Origin: Myxococcales bacterium
GTDB taxonomy: Bacteria; Myxococcota; UBA796; SXON01
Assembly: GCA_009692585.1 (NCBI GenBank)
Contig: SHYX01000018.1
Span: forward strand, 22,873-86,872
Reading direction: 5' to 3'
DNA length: 64,000 nucleotides
In this document: positions 56,138-64,000 of the stretch, one piece after another
How positions within the stretch are numbered: position 1 is the stretch's first letter
Layout of the letters: each line of letters opens with the position of its first letter
The notes under the pieces: model-generated
Database searches by the model: none
What the model was told of the DNA's origin: nothing
The model's input: only the letters and a program-made list of their open reading frames with translations
Position numbers and translations under genes: made by a program

Positions 56138-57372
56138 CGGGCCCCCAGCGCGCGGCCGGTCGGGTTGCACCCCCACAGTTCGTACACCTGCCATCGGTCG
56201 AGCGGCGTCCCGTCCGCGTTGTATTCGGAAACGACGTTCGGTCCCCCGCGATTGGCGCAGTAGGCGTCGGCGGCGGTGCTCGGACCGCCCGCCCACGGTC
56301 GGACGAACAGCGCGTGATCGGCAGCCGGTCCCGGGAGGACGAAGCTCTCCACGCCGCCATGGTACGCGATGAGCGCCGCGTCCTCGGCCGTGCTGGTGTA
56401 GACCGGCTCGATCCCCCAGGCCTCGACCGCGCGTCCCAGGTCGGCGCCGACCCCGAGGCGGGCGGTGGGATCACCATTGAAGAGCAGAAGCGGGCGGTAG
56501 CTGTGGGCGACGAGCCCGGCCGACAGGAGGAGTCCGACCCCGGCCGCGGCCCAGGCTCCGCGACCCACCGGGCCGGCGGGGAGGCTGGTGCCGAGCGCCA
56601 ACGCGGCGTATCCGGCGGCGTTGGCGGTGCTCAGCATGAGACCGAGGCCGATGACCACGCCGGCAAGCGCGGGTGCCGGTCCCGGCTCCGCGCCGCGCCT
56701 ACGCAGCGCGGCGCGGCCTGCCACCGCTGCCACGATCACCAACGCGGGATTGGCGTACAGGACCGAGAGCGGTACCTCTGCGAGCCAGCCGTCAACGACT
56801 CCGTCGCGTACCTCACCTAGTAGGGCGGGGCCTGTCGCGAGCAGTGAGAGTGCGACTCCGGGCAGCATCCGCCGCCAGTCGCCGGGGGCGTTGAGCCAGA
56901 GGAGCGGCCATAGTCCCAGCGCGGCGACATCGCCGAGCCCCGCCATCGCGACGCCCGCGCCAGCGAAGAGCCAACTCCCGCCCAAGGCGCCCGCCAGCGC
57001 CGCGCAGCCGCCGGCGAACAGGAGCGGCCCGGTGTCGGCGAGGAGGCCGGTCCACACCAGCCCCGGCAGGCCGAGGAGCAGCACCGCAAATCGCAGTGGG
57101 TCCGGGGTGTGTCGGAGCAAGAGCAGCGGGGCCAGTCCGGAAATCACCACCCCGAGCGCCCGGATTCCGAGCGCGGCCTGACCGAAGGCGTCAGTGCTCG
57201 CAGTGACCAGCAGCGCCGCTGCGGGCACCTCACCGTTCAGGACTCCGCGCGCGCGCGCCCACACCACCACCTCCGCCTCGGTCAGCGGCAGGGTCCCCGC
57301 CAGGAGCAGCCGACCACACAGCGTCCCAAGCAACACCAGAACCGCGCCGCCACGAGCGTTGACGGTTGGCAT
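56134..57372 (-). CDS. GT-C-like polytopic membrane protein
   Basis: 412 residues with about nine to ten membrane helices in the first 290 residues and a soluble C-terminal domain of ~110. After the first helix comes PLTEAEVVVWARARGVLNGEVP, which matches the DEAYYW-type acidic motif of ArnT/PMT (GT39) glycosyltransferases in position, followed by GIRALGVVISGL. Later motifs are weak, so it may be a diverged GT-C enzyme acting on polyprenyl-phosphate sugars. Coupled to the ABC exporter. Divergent from the effector-associated-domain protein, 24 bp between starts. Confidence 0.55.
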   Translation of the reverse strand: MPTVNARGGAVLVLLGTLCGRLLLAGTLPLTEAEVVVWARARGVLNGEVPAAALLVTASTDAFGQAALGIRALGVVISGLAPLLLLRHTPDPLRFAVLLLGLPGLVWTGLLADTGPLLFAGGCAALAGALGGSWLFAGAGVAMAGLGDVAALGLWPLLWLNAPGDWRRMLPGVALSLLATGPALLGEVRDGVVDGWLAEVPLSVLYANPALVIVAAVAGRAALRRRGAEPGPAPALAGVVIGLGLMLSTANAAGYAALALGTSLPAGPVGRGAWAAAGVGLLLSAGLVAHSYRPLLLFNGDPTARLGVGADLGRAVEAWGIEPVYTSTAEDAALIAYHGGVESFVLPGPAADHALFVRPWAGGPSTAADAYCANRGGPNVVSEYNADGTPLDRWQVYELWGCNPTGRALGAR

Positions 57373-57396
57373 GGGATTCGGAGCTAACCCGGATAT

Positions 57397-58227
57397 ATGG
57401 GATCGGTGCAGCTCGACCCCGACGATCGCCGTGACCTTGCCCGCGCTTGCGCGCGCCGCTTCCCCGGCGCGGAGGCGCAGCGCCGGTTCGCCAAGGAGCT
57501 GGGTATGCCGCTGGACCCGACCAGCCCCGGGGATCCCGAGGCGGCTTGGGCAATCATCCTCGACTCCGCCGAACGCAAGGGCGCCTTGGATCGCCTGGCG
57601 CGGATGCTCGCGGCACAATCGCCGGCCGATGAAACGTTCGCGGCGTTGGCCCGGACTCTTGGGGTCATCGCCGCCCCGCCGGCTCGGCCCCCATGGGCGA
57701 TGCTCGGCGTCGGTGGTGTGGGCGCCGCGCTGATGACCGTCGGGCTCGCGGCGTTTTTTCTGGGTGGCGAGGTCGAGGCCGAAGGGCCGGCCGCCCCCGT
57801 GGCGGCGGCGGCGCTCCCGGTCGCGCCGCCCGTCGAAGCGCCAGCCGCCGGAGCCCCGGCGGTGACCGAGGCCGCCGCCGACCCGCCACCGCTGACGCGT
57901 CCCGCCGCCGAACCCCCGCCGCCGGTGTCCGCTCCGGCGGCGGCGTCGCCGCGAGGCCGCCTCCGGGTCGGCTGTACCGGGGCGCCGGCCGGAGAGGTCG
58001 TGGGCTACTGGTACGCCGGGACCAAGGACCCCGGCCCCGCAGGCGGCACGCTGACCCTGCAGCGGGACGCCCGGGTGCGCGCCGACTACCCCCGGGCGGA
58101 GAACCATCACGACCCCGCCACGCCCGAGCGTTGTGTGCTCACGCGGGGCACGCGGTTTGTCCTGAGCGCCGCCCCGATCCAGGTGTCGCCAGGACATTGG
58201 TGGGTGCCGGTCATCGGCGGGCCCTGA
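57397..58227 (+). CDS. Membrane protein with N-terminal effector-associated (EAD)-like domain
   Basis: 276 residues. Residues ~5-90 are all-helical and follow the EAD1 pattern: LDPDDRRDLARACARRFP, RRFAKELG, DPEAAWAIILDSAERKGALDRLARMLAAQSPADETF. EADs are death-fold-like adaptors that recruit matching effectors in bacterial conflict and signalling systems. One membrane helix (~100-122), a long Pro/Ala/Val linker and a small domain with two Cys (VGCTGAPAGEVVGYWY, RCVLTRGTRF, GHWWVPV) follow. The EAD-like part is cytosolic, the tail periplasmic. No paired protease or kinase EAD protein is beside it. Confidence 0.62.
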   Translation: MGSVQLDPDDRRDLARACARRFPGAEAQRRFAKELGMPLDPTSPGDPEAAWAIILDSAERKGALDRLARMLAAQSPADETFAALARTLGVIAAPPARPPWAMLGVGGVGAALMTVGLAAFFLGGEVEAEGPAAPVAAAALPVAPPVEAPAAGAPAVTEAAADPPPLTRPAAEPPPPVSAPAAASPRGRLRVGCTGAPAGEVVGYWYAGTKDPGPAGGTLTLQRDARVRADYPRAENHHDPATPERCVLTRGTRFVLSAAPIQVSPGHWWVPVIGGP

Positions 58228-58233
58228 GGGTGT

Positions 58234-58671
58234 TCAGCCGGCGTGCACCCGGCATAAATCGGCCAGCCGAGGCATCGCCGACACCACATGCTTCGCGCCT
58301 TCGGGACGCAGCTTCTCGTAGGCGCTGCGCGCCGGTCCCTGGCCGCGCCGGGCCCGCTCGTCGGTGATCGACAAGAGCGCGTTCGCGATTTCGCTGCCTC
58401 GTCGGGTGAAGTAGCCCCGGGGCTCTTCCCTGGTCGCCTGGCAGTCCAGCCAGAAGGGATCGATCTTCGCGGCGAAGTCGTCCATGAGGTGGTTGAGCGC
58501 CTGGGGGACGAACCCCGGTTTGAGCCTCTGCACGACCTTGAAGGTGCCCTTGATCGCCAGCCCCGACAGGCCGGACTTGTCGGCCACCTCCTGCTCGATC
58601 ACGCGCACACCCGCGTCTACGACGGCGCGGCGTTTGCCGGCGTCCCTCAGCGTTTCGACGAGACTTCCCAT
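58234..58671 (-). CDS. DUF6918-like small protein
   Basis: 145 residues, helical, without signal or membrane segment. Pattern: MGSLVETLRDAGKRRAVV, EQEVADKSGLSGLAIKG, FKVVQRLKPGFVPQALNHLMDDF, IDPFWLDC. This resembles what I recall of DUF6918, cytosolic proteins of unknown function in actinobacteria and myxobacteria; the family name is tentative. ATG 58671 chosen at the start of the conserved part. It lies eight bases after the HEAT lipoprotein stop, same strand, probably co-transcribed. Confidence 0.6.
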   Translation of the reverse strand: MGSLVETLRDAGKRRAVVDAGVRVIEQEVADKSGLSGLAIKGTFKVVQRLKPGFVPQALNHLMDDFAAKIDPFWLDCQATREEPRGYFTRRGSEIANALLSITDERARRGQGPARSAYEKLRPEGAKHVVSAMPRLADLCRVHAG

Positions 58672-58679
58672 TCCAGCTC

Positions 58680-59786
58680 CTAAAACGTGATTTCGCGACC
58701 GCCGCCGCCGGCGGGTTGATCGCAGCGTCGGGGCACCGCGTTTTTTCCGCCCAGCTCGTGGAACCAGTCGTTGAGGTAGTAGCGCTGGCCGCAGCCCCGG
58801 TACCCGCCCGCTTTGAGCGCCTTCTGGACGCATTCGTAGGACCGCTCGAAGTCGCGGTCGTTCTGGGCGAAGAGGATGTCGGCGGGGCCTTCACGCTCGG
58901 GCGGCTCGGCCCCGACGTAGGTGCGGATCCAGAACGGAATCGCGTCGCAAAGCGCGCTGGCGGCCGCCGGCGCGGTGGTCTTTCGCAACGACAGGAGCAT
59001 GGCGCCGCGCACGCCGGGGTCGGCCTCGTTTTCCAGCATGTGCGTCCGCAGGCAGGCCAACACCGCCTCGTCCCGGGTTCCGCTCATGGCGGCGGCGGTG
59101 GCCGCACGAACTCCGGGTTCGGCATCGCTGGCGAGGGCAGGGCAGGCCACCTCGGCAAAGCGGCTCGTGCCCCGGAGCGCCGCGATTGCGGCCGCGCGCA
59201 CGCCCGCGTCGGCGTCCTTGGCGGCGCTGGCGAGCGCCCCGGCCGCGGCATCGATGCCCGCGAGCGACGTCGCGGCGGCGGTGCGTATCGCGGGGTTGGC
59301 GTCGGACAGCGCGGCAGTGACCAGGGCCAGGGCGTCGGCGTCCTTGGCGGGGCGCAGGATGGCCATCGCCGCGGCGCGAACCAGCGGATCGGCGTCCTCC
59401 CGGGCGGCGGCCGTGAGGCGGGCCACCACCGAAGGCGCCTTGATTCGGGCGAGTTGGGTGACGAGACCGGCGCGATCGGCGAGCTTCGGCCGGTCCAGGA
59501 GTGCCCCTGCGCACTCGGCGTGGAGGTCGTCCTTGGCCCTCCCCATGCTCCGCAGGACGGGCGGATCCCACGCACCGTCGCGCATCAGGTGCTCACACAG
59601 GCAGGACTCGGGCGGCTCTACCGTTGCCAGGATGTCGGCCGCCGCGCCCCGCGTCGTGTCCTCCTTCATGTTGAGCCCGCCGCAGAGGATGTGGGTGTCC
59701 CCGTGGATGTGTGCCTTCTCGATCATCTTCTTGTCGATGTAGGTGGGCATGGGCGGGTCACAGGCCAGAATCAGCGCGAGTAGCAT
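58680..59786 (-). CDS. HEAT-repeat lipoprotein
   Basis: 368 residues. Lipobox LILAC (Cys9). Residues ~110-290 are about six HEAT/PBS-type repeats with the motif D-A-x-P-x-V/I-R-x-A-A-A-x-A-L-x-x (DADPLVRAAAMAIL, DANPAIRTAAATSLAG, DADAGVRAAAIAALRG, DAEPGVRAATAAAMSG, EADPGVRGAMLLSL). Flanking regions are Cys-rich (ILCGG, ESCLCEHL, YECVQKALKAGGYRGCGQR). It is likely a protein-binding scaffold outside the cytoplasm; the partner is unknown. Confidence 0.78.
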   Translation of the reverse strand: MLLALILACDPPMPTYIDKKMIEKAHIHGDTHILCGGLNMKEDTTRGAAADILATVEPPESCLCEHLMRDGAWDPPVLRSMGRAKDDLHAECAGALLDRPKLADRAGLVTQLARIKAPSVVARLTAAAREDADPLVRAAAMAILRPAKDADALALVTAALSDANPAIRTAAATSLAGIDAAAGALASAAKDADAGVRAAAIAALRGTSRFAEVACPALASDAEPGVRAATAAAMSGTRDEAVLACLRTHMLENEADPGVRGAMLLSLRKTTAPAAASALCDAIPFWIRTYVGAEPPEREGPADILFAQNDRDFERSYECVQKALKAGGYRGCGQRYYLNDWFHELGGKNAVPRRCDQPAGGGGREITF

Positions 59787-59802
59787 GGGCCGGCGGTTTA
59801 GC

Positions 59803-60360
59803 TCAGAGCGGAACCTGTCGCACGCCGCGCAGCTCCGGCATCTCCTCGAGCAGCATCCGCTCCACGCCCAAAGCCAGGGTCGCCGTGCTCGACGGACAGG
59901 TCCCGCAGGCGCCGATCAGGCGGACGAGCACCACCGCGTCCTCGATGCCCAGGAACACGATATCGCCGCCATCCTGGGCGATCGCCGGGCGGATGAACTC
60001 GTCGAGCAGCGCCAGCACCTTGCGCGACAGCGCGTCGGTCGGGACGTCGACCGGCAGCCCGTCTTCCGGGACGGCCATGTCGCCGCTGTCCAGGAAGTCG
60101 CGGATCGCGTCCTTGATGCTGGGAACGAGGAGCGGCCAGGGGCTGTCGGAGTCCTTGCTCACGGTGACGAAACGCGGGGCCACGAGCACCGAAGCCACGC
60201 CGGTGATGTCGAAGATGCGCCGCGGCAGGGGGGCGTCAGAGGCGTGGGCGGCGGCCTTGAATTCGTAGGTTCCGACCGGCACGAGCGTCTCTTGCACCTT
60301 GAACATCAGCGCGTCGGGATTGGGCGTCGGGACCGTGTCGATGGTGTGGGGAGAAGTCAT
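59803..60360 (-). CDS. NfuA-like iron-sulfur carrier
   Basis: 185 residues with the two-part Nfu layout. Residues ~10-95 are the N-terminal Nfu domain (PNPDALMFKVQ, IFDITGVASVLVAPRFVTVSK, IRDFLDSGD). Residues ~105-180 are the NifU C-terminal domain with QDGGDIVFLGIED and the cluster-binding CGTCPSS (CxxC), ending VERMLLEEMPEL. Nfu proteins accept Fe-S clusters from the scaffold and deliver them to targets such as aconitase. Divergent from the acyl-CoA dehydrogenase, 60 bp between starts. Confidence 0.88.
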   Translation of the reverse strand: MTSPHTIDTVPTPNPDALMFKVQETLVPVGTYEFKAAAHASDAPLPRRIFDITGVASVLVAPRFVTVSKDSDSPWPLLVPSIKDAIRDFLDSGDMAVPEDGLPVDVPTDALSRKVLALLDEFIRPAIAQDGGDIVFLGIEDAVVLVRLIGACGTCPSSTATLALGVERMLLEEMPELRGVRQVPL

Positions 60361-60420
60361 GCTGGTTGGCTAATCACGCGAGGCGGGACCGGTTAGCAAC
60401 CGACCCCACCAGGAGCCCAC

Positions 60421-61584
60421 ATGTCCATCGACTTCGGCCTCAGCGAAGAACAGCTCGCCCTCCGCGACCTCGCCCACGACTTCGCGCAGAACGAGATCCG
60501 GCCGGTGGCTGCGCATCACGACCAGACCGGGGAGTATCCGTGGGCGGTCCTCGCCAAGGCGCACGAGGTCGGCCTCCTCAACACCCACATCGCTGGCGAA
60601 AACGGCGGGATCGCGCTGGGGGCCATGGACGGCATGGTCATCGCCGAGGAGCTCGCTTGGGGGTGCTCGGGCATCGGCACGGCGATGGAAGCCAACGGGC
60701 TCGCTCAGCAGCCGGTGATTCTCGGCGGTTCTACGGCGCTCAAGGCGCGCTACCTTGCCCCCATGACCGAGGCGCGAGCGCGGCCGAGTATGTGCGCGTA
60801 CGCCGTCACCGAGCCGGGGGCCGGGTCTGATGTCCAGGGCCTCAAGACGACTGCGGTCAAGCGGGGCGACAAGTGGGTGCTCAACGGCAACAAGATGTGG
60901 ATCACCAACGCCGGGGTCGCCGACTGGTTCTTCGTGGTCGCGGTCACTGACCCGGCCAAGCTGGCGCGGGGTGGGATGACCGCCTTTGTGGTGGAGCGCT
61001 CCTGGCCCGGCGTCAGCGTCGGGAAGAAGGAGTACAACATGGGCCAGCGGTGCAGCGACACCCGCGGGCTGACGTTCGAAGAGGTCGAGGTGCCCGAGGA
61101 CAACGTCGTAGGCCAGGTGGGCGACGGGTGGAAGCTGGCGATGGCGGCGTTCGACTACACCCGCCCGGCGGTGAGCAACTCCGCGATCGGCGTCGCCCGC
61201 GCGGCGATGGAGCACGCCATGCAGTATGCCACCGAGCGCAAGGCGTTCGGACAGCCCATCGCCAACCACCAGGCCATCCAGTTCATGCTGGCCGACATGG
61301 CGACCGAGATCGACGCCGGCCGGCTGCTCTGCTGGAAGGCGGCGTGGATGAAGGACAACGGGCAACGCAACACCAAGGAAGCGGCGATGGCCAAGGCGTT
61401 CTGCGCGGACGTGGTGATGCGCACCACGACCAATGCCGTGCAGGTCTACGGCGGCTACGGTTACTCGCAGGAATACCCCGTCGAAAAGCTCATGCGCGAC
61501 GCGAAGATCTTCCAGATCTACGAGGGAACCTCCCAGATCCAACGGATCATCATCGCGCGCGAGCTGCTGGTCCGAAACCGGTAG
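60421..61584 (+). CDS. Acyl-CoA dehydrogenase (medium-chain type)
   Basis: 387 residues, standard for the family. Signatures: CAYAVTEPGAGSDVQGL (FAD/substrate loop), KMWITNAGVADWFFV, RKAFGQPIANHQAIQFMLADM, QVYGGYGYSQEYPVEKLMRDAKIFQIYEGTSQIQR with the catalytic base Glu in IYEGT. The position of the Glu fits medium- and short-chain enzymes. It carries out the first step of beta-oxidation, passing electrons to ETF. AGGAG sits seven bases before ATG 60421. The epimerase gene follows after five bases. Confidence 0.93.
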   Translation: MSIDFGLSEEQLALRDLAHDFAQNEIRPVAAHHDQTGEYPWAVLAKAHEVGLLNTHIAGENGGIALGAMDGMVIAEELAWGCSGIGTAMEANGLAQQPVILGGSTALKARYLAPMTEARARPSMCAYAVTEPGAGSDVQGLKTTAVKRGDKWVLNGNKMWITNAGVADWFFVVAVTDPAKLARGGMTAFVVERSWPGVSVGKKEYNMGQRCSDTRGLTFEEVEVPEDNVVGQVGDGWKLAMAAFDYTRPAVSNSAIGVARAAMEHAMQYATERKAFGQPIANHQAIQFMLADMATEIDAGRLLCWKAAWMKDNGQRNTKEAAMAKAFCADVVMRTTTNAVQVYGGYGYSQEYPVEKLMRDAKIFQIYEGTSQIQRIIIARELLVRNR

Positions 61585-61589
61585 CCCCG

Positions 61590-62573
61590 ATGCCGCGCAC
61601 CTTCCTGACCGGAGCCACGGGGTTTGTGGGCGCCAACGTCGCGCGTCACCTGTTGGCCCAGGGGCACGAAGTGGTGTGCGCCGTTCGCAAGCCGAACCGG
61701 TGCACCGAGGGCCTTCCGGTCGAACTGGTCTCCCCCTCACTTACCGATGAGGACGCGCTCGCCGAGGCGATGCGCGGCTGCGACGGTGTGCTCCACGTGG
61801 CCGGGATCTTCGACCCCGGTCCCGGGGGAGACCGCGCGATGTGGTCGCTCCACGTCGACGCGACGAGGGCCCTGCTCGCCGCTCGCGCACGGCTCGGGAT
61901 CTCCCGTTTCGTGACCTGTTCTTCGTCGGTGACCGTAGGCTTCGGAGCGCTCTCGGCCCTCGGGGACGAATCCAGCCCGATCGACCCCGAACGCGTCTAT
62001 GGGCGCTCGGGGGGATTACGCTCGTATTACGAGAGTAAACTTGAGTCGGAGCGCCTCAGCGTCGAGGCCGGCGCGGTGGTGGTCAACCCCGACTACGTCC
62101 TGGGCGCCTGGGACATCAAGCCCACCAGCGGCCAACTGTTGCTCGCGGTGGCCCGCGGCTGGGTGCCCGTGTACCCGACCGGCGGAAAGTGTTTCATCGA
62201 CGCGGATGACTGCGCGATCGGGCACATCCGCGCGCTGGAGGTCGGGCGGCCCGGCCGGCGGTACCTGCTGGGGAACTGGAACCTCAGCTACCGCGAGTTC
62301 ATGGCCACCTGCGCCGAGGCCGCGGGCACCCGGTCACCGGCGCTGCCTGTGCCCCGCGTCGCGTTGCGGGCGGCGGCGGCCGTCGGCAGCGTGCTCCAGC
62401 GGGTCGACGCCCACCGCTTCGCCGGCCTCGATCGGCATGTGCTCGGGTCGATGATGCAGGAGCGATACCGGAGCGGGCAGCGCAGTTGGGACGAACTGGG
62501 CGTCCCGCGCACTCCGATCGCGTCCACCGTCGACAAGAGTCTGCGATGGTTCCGCGACCACGGCTACCTTTGA
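61590..62573 (+). CDS. NAD-dependent epimerase/dehydratase (extended SDR)
   Basis: 327 residues. Rossmann motif TGATGFVGANVARHLLAQGHEV at residues 6-28, DGVLHVAG, CSSSVTVGFG, and the catalytic YYESK, followed by VNPDYVLGAWD and YLLGNWNLSYREF. The closest type is the dihydroflavonol reductase/hopanoid-associated sugar epimerase (HpnA-like) group; the substrate is not certain. Start ATG 61590, five bases after the dehydrogenase stop. A structured repeat (62664-62797) lies downstream, 90 bp after the stop. Confidence 0.85.
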   Translation: MPRTFLTGATGFVGANVARHLLAQGHEVVCAVRKPNRCTEGLPVELVSPSLTDEDALAEAMRGCDGVLHVAGIFDPGPGGDRAMWSLHVDATRALLAARARLGISRFVTCSSSVTVGFGALSALGDESSPIDPERVYGRSGGLRSYYESKLESERLSVEAGAVVVNPDYVLGAWDIKPTSGQLLLAVARGWVPVYPTGGKCFIDADDCAIGHIRALEVGRPGRRYLLGNWNLSYREFMATCAEAAGTRSPALPVPRVALRAAAAVGSVLQRVDAHRFAGLDRHVLGSMMQERYRSGQRSWDELGVPRTPIASTVDKSLRWFRDHGYL

Positions 62574-62663
62574 GGGGAGGGCGCCCGACAATCCATTCGT
62601 CACCCATGCCGCCGTTTGCGGCTCCCTGAGCCATGAAACGCCGAACGGCACGGGGGACGCGGT

Positions 62664-62797
62664 GAGGGGGGAGAGCGCCACGTCCCGCCGCCTTATCAAC
62701 GCGGCGGGGGCCGGGAAGTCCGGGTCCGCAGGCCGAAAAGCGAGGCTTGGAGGCGGGAGGTCGGATACCCGGGTTGGTGGCGCGGTAGGGGGAGAGG
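62664..62797 (+). repeat. Structured repeat element, copy 2
   Basis: Sense strand is plus. GCGCCAC (62675-62681) can pair with GTGGCGC (62777-62783). Inside lie an 8-bp hairpin CCCGCCGC/GCGGCGGG with a nine-base loop (62684-62708), a variable GC-rich part, TTGGAGGC, and the hairpin TCGG-ATAC-CCGG (62761-62772). The 3' end GCGGTAGGGGGAGAGG is identical to copy 1. It lies 90 bases after the epimerase stop and 58 before the zapA start, both on the plus strand, so its orientation relative to transcription matches copy 1 at 27669-27786. Confidence 0.75.
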
Positions 62798-62838
62798 GCG
62801 CCGGGACGGTCCGGTCCGCGAACGCTCTCGCGCCGTAC

Positions 62839-62844
62839 CATGAT
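62839..62844 (+). promoter_or_regulatory. Candidate -10 box, CATGAT, before zapA
   Basis: CATGAT, then eleven bases, then GTG: the same spacing as before the flippase gene at 31603. It would produce a leader of about four to five bases. It lies downstream of the structured repeat, which would then not be part of the zapA transcript. Confidence 0.35.
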
Positions 62845-62855
62845 AGCAAACGCCG

Positions 62856-63140
62856 GTGCAGAAGCAGATCACCATCCTCGGTCGCAACTACACCTTGCGC
62901 GCGGACGACGGCGAGGAGCTCGAGGCCGCAGCCAATGACGTGGACCGTCGAATGAAGTTGCTGCTCGACCGCACGCCCGCCGCCGAGCAGTACACGGTGG
63001 CGATGCTGACGGCGCTGAACCTCGCCAGCGAACTACGCGGTCTGCGCCGGAACATGCGCGACCGGCTCGACGGGATGGAACGGGAAGCGGCGGCCATCGA
63101 GGCCGTGCTCGCCGCCGCCGTGGCCGAGGAGGAAGAATGA
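62856..63140 (+). CDS. zapA: Cell division protein ZapA
   Basis: 94 residues, typical of ZapA. QKQITILGRNYTLRADDGEELEAAANDVDRRM is the N-terminal beta-alpha globule; VAMLTALNLASELRGLRRN opens the long coiled coil, which ends in an acidic tail (AEEEE). ZapA tetramers bundle FtsZ filaments at the division site. GTG 62856 with CATGAT eleven bases before. Its stop overlaps the next gene's ATG by four bases. Confidence 0.9.
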   Translation: MQKQITILGRNYTLRADDGEELEAAANDVDRRMKLLLDRTPAAEQYTVAMLTALNLASELRGLRRNMRDRLDGMEREAAAIEAVLAAAVAEEEE

Positions 63141-63652
63141 GCTTGGACGCCCTTTCCGGCCGGGTGAACGGCACAATCGACCGCGTGAGTCGCTGGGTGG
63201 ACAGCCAGCCACCGCTGAGCATGAACCGGGGCGTCGGGCTCGTCGTCGGCCTGCCTTCATGGAGTGTACTCGGCATCGCCGCCTGGCTGACGCCCTCCCC
63301 GAACGGGTTCGGAACCCACCTGCAGCTGGGCTTGGGTGAGTGCACGATGCTGCACCTGACCGGGTACCCCTGCCCGATGTGCGGCATGACCACGACCTTC
63401 ACCTTGTTCGCCCACCTTCGCCCGGTCGACGCCTTCTTCAACCAGCCCTTCGGGCTGGTGCTCTTCGCGGGCACGTTGGCCGGGGCCGCCATCGGACTGG
63501 CCGACATTCTCACCGGGCGCGGTTATTGGAAAATGGCGCTTCTATGGGTTGATAAACGCGAATCACGGGCCGCCGCCGTGCTGATGTTCGGCATGCTTTT
63601 CGGGTGGGTGTACAAGATCCTCCTGATGCACCCCGAACTACACTTCTGGTAG
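63137..63652 (+). CDS. DUF2752 membrane protein
   Basis: 171 residues. Three to four membrane helices and the DUF2752 signature GYPCPMCGMTTTFTLFAHL, where two Cys lie three apart in front of a helix. The family is found in many bacteria next to division or envelope genes, function unknown. The ATG overlaps the zapA stop (ATGA), so it is translationally coupled to zapA. The rRNA leader begins directly after it. Confidence 0.85.
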   Translation: MSLDALSGRVNGTIDRVSRWVDSQPPLSMNRGVGLVVGLPSWSVLGIAAWLTPSPNGFGTHLQLGLGECTMLHLTGYPCPMCGMTTTFTLFAHLRPVDAFFNQPFGLVLFAGTLAGAAIGLADILTGRGYWKMALLWVDKRESRAAAVLMFGMLFGWVYKILLMHPELHFW

Positions 63653-63673
63653 CTGTCGTCGGTAACAAACGGC

Positions 63674-63702
63674 TTGACCCAACCGCCGGCGCGCCATACA
63701 TG
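63674..63702 (+). promoter_or_regulatory. Candidate rRNA promoter
   Basis: TTGACC (63674-63679), a 17-base spacer and TACATG (63697-63702), about 235 bp before the 16S 5' end. A second TTGACG at 63767-63772 has only a weak -10 (TAGCAG at 63790) at 17 bases. Tandem promoters are usual for rRNA operons; only the first is reasonably supported. Confidence 0.4.
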
Positions 63703-63937
63703 AGGCGTCCTCGGCAGGCCTCGCGGCCTTCACCGAAACGGTCGCAGAAAAGCGGGTGACCTCTCCTTGACGGCCAGGCCCATCCGCGATAGCAGCGCCG
63801 GCTCCCGGTCGACCCAAAAGTCGTCGGGGTCTCGCGGTCTCGCCGCGTCGATCTTTGAAAAATTGGTAGCAGCTTCGAAAGTTCAAATAGAGTTTTGTCT
63901 GACCTTCGTTTAGCCACGAAGGGCGGACCAGGATCAC
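63703..63937 (+). other. rRNA leader region
   Basis: No gene. The stretch turns AT-rich near 63850-63900 in a ~70% GC window. ATCTTTGAAAAATT (63851-63864) resembles the boxA-like segment found in many rRNA leaders, where antitermination factors act. The rest precedes the mature 16S end and would be removed by processing. Confidence 0.5.

Positions 63938-64000
<63 letters not shown>

Overview
The window is about 70% GC and reads as a chromosomal segment of a myxobacterium-like deltaproteobacterium (Myxococcota). The evidence is content, not a database match: Ser/Thr kinases (one with the HCD catalytic variant), DCDD/NPGA metal-binding-motif and FG-GAP surface proteins, an AgmX/PglI-type C-terminal domain, a Cys-containing C-terminal sorting tail, many short lipoprotein signals, and sigma-54 control. 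The right edge is the 5' end of a 16S rRNA gene.

Layout. 1-9.4 kb: metal-binding-motif lipoprotein (cut by the edge), MFS transporter, a small frame-broken gene, the sbcD-sbcC nuclease operon, a PilZ-like protein, a phosphoesterase and a thioesterase. 9.5-16.7 kb: FG-GAP protein, NtrC-type regulator, and a tlpA / outer-membrane barrel / discoidin-like run, then a VWA lipoprotein. 16.7-21.5 kb: Nudix, fxsA, mazG, a lipoprotein, a kinase with a cyclase-like tail, and a DEDDh exonuclease fused to a WYL-like domain. 21.5-28.8 kb: CehA/McbA-type metallohydrolase divergent from a porin, a transmembrane kinase, and a split PssD/PssE glycosyltransferase. 28.8-40.2 kb: envelope and polysaccharide genes (fibrinogen-tailed metal-binding protein, DUF1905, flippase overlapping a TIM-barrel glycosidase, glutathione peroxidase, OmpA-like protein, lectin/thrombospondin-type protein). 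40.2-40.9 kb: two broken gene remnants facing each other. 40.9-47.4 kb: deoC-deoB, then a TldD/PmbA pair and a methyltransferase. 47.5-58.7 kb: DUF4920, sulfotransferase-like protein, MFS, GlnRS with a YqeY tail, GH6 cellulase, ABC exporter with a GT-C-like membrane protein, a membrane protein with an N-terminal effector-associated-like domain, DUF6918-like protein. 58.7-64 kb: HEAT lipoprotein, NfuA-like protein, acyl-CoA dehydrogenase, epimerase, zapA, DUF2752, rRNA leader and 16S.

Most genes lie in small sets with GTGA, ATGA or TGATG overlaps, so translational coupling is common. Themes are envelope and secreted proteins, glycan export and cleavage, and Ser/Thr and sigma-54 signalling.

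The most unusual non-coding signal is a structured repeat present twice (27669-27786 and 62664-62797). Both copies have the same orientation relative to flanking transcription, both sit 51-58 bp before the next start codon, and a stem is kept although its sequence differs. The most interesting proteins are the membrane protein with an effector-associated-like domain, the exonuclease-WYL fusion, and a Tat-exported lipoprotein TldD beside a cytosolic partner. Residue and base counts here are by hand.
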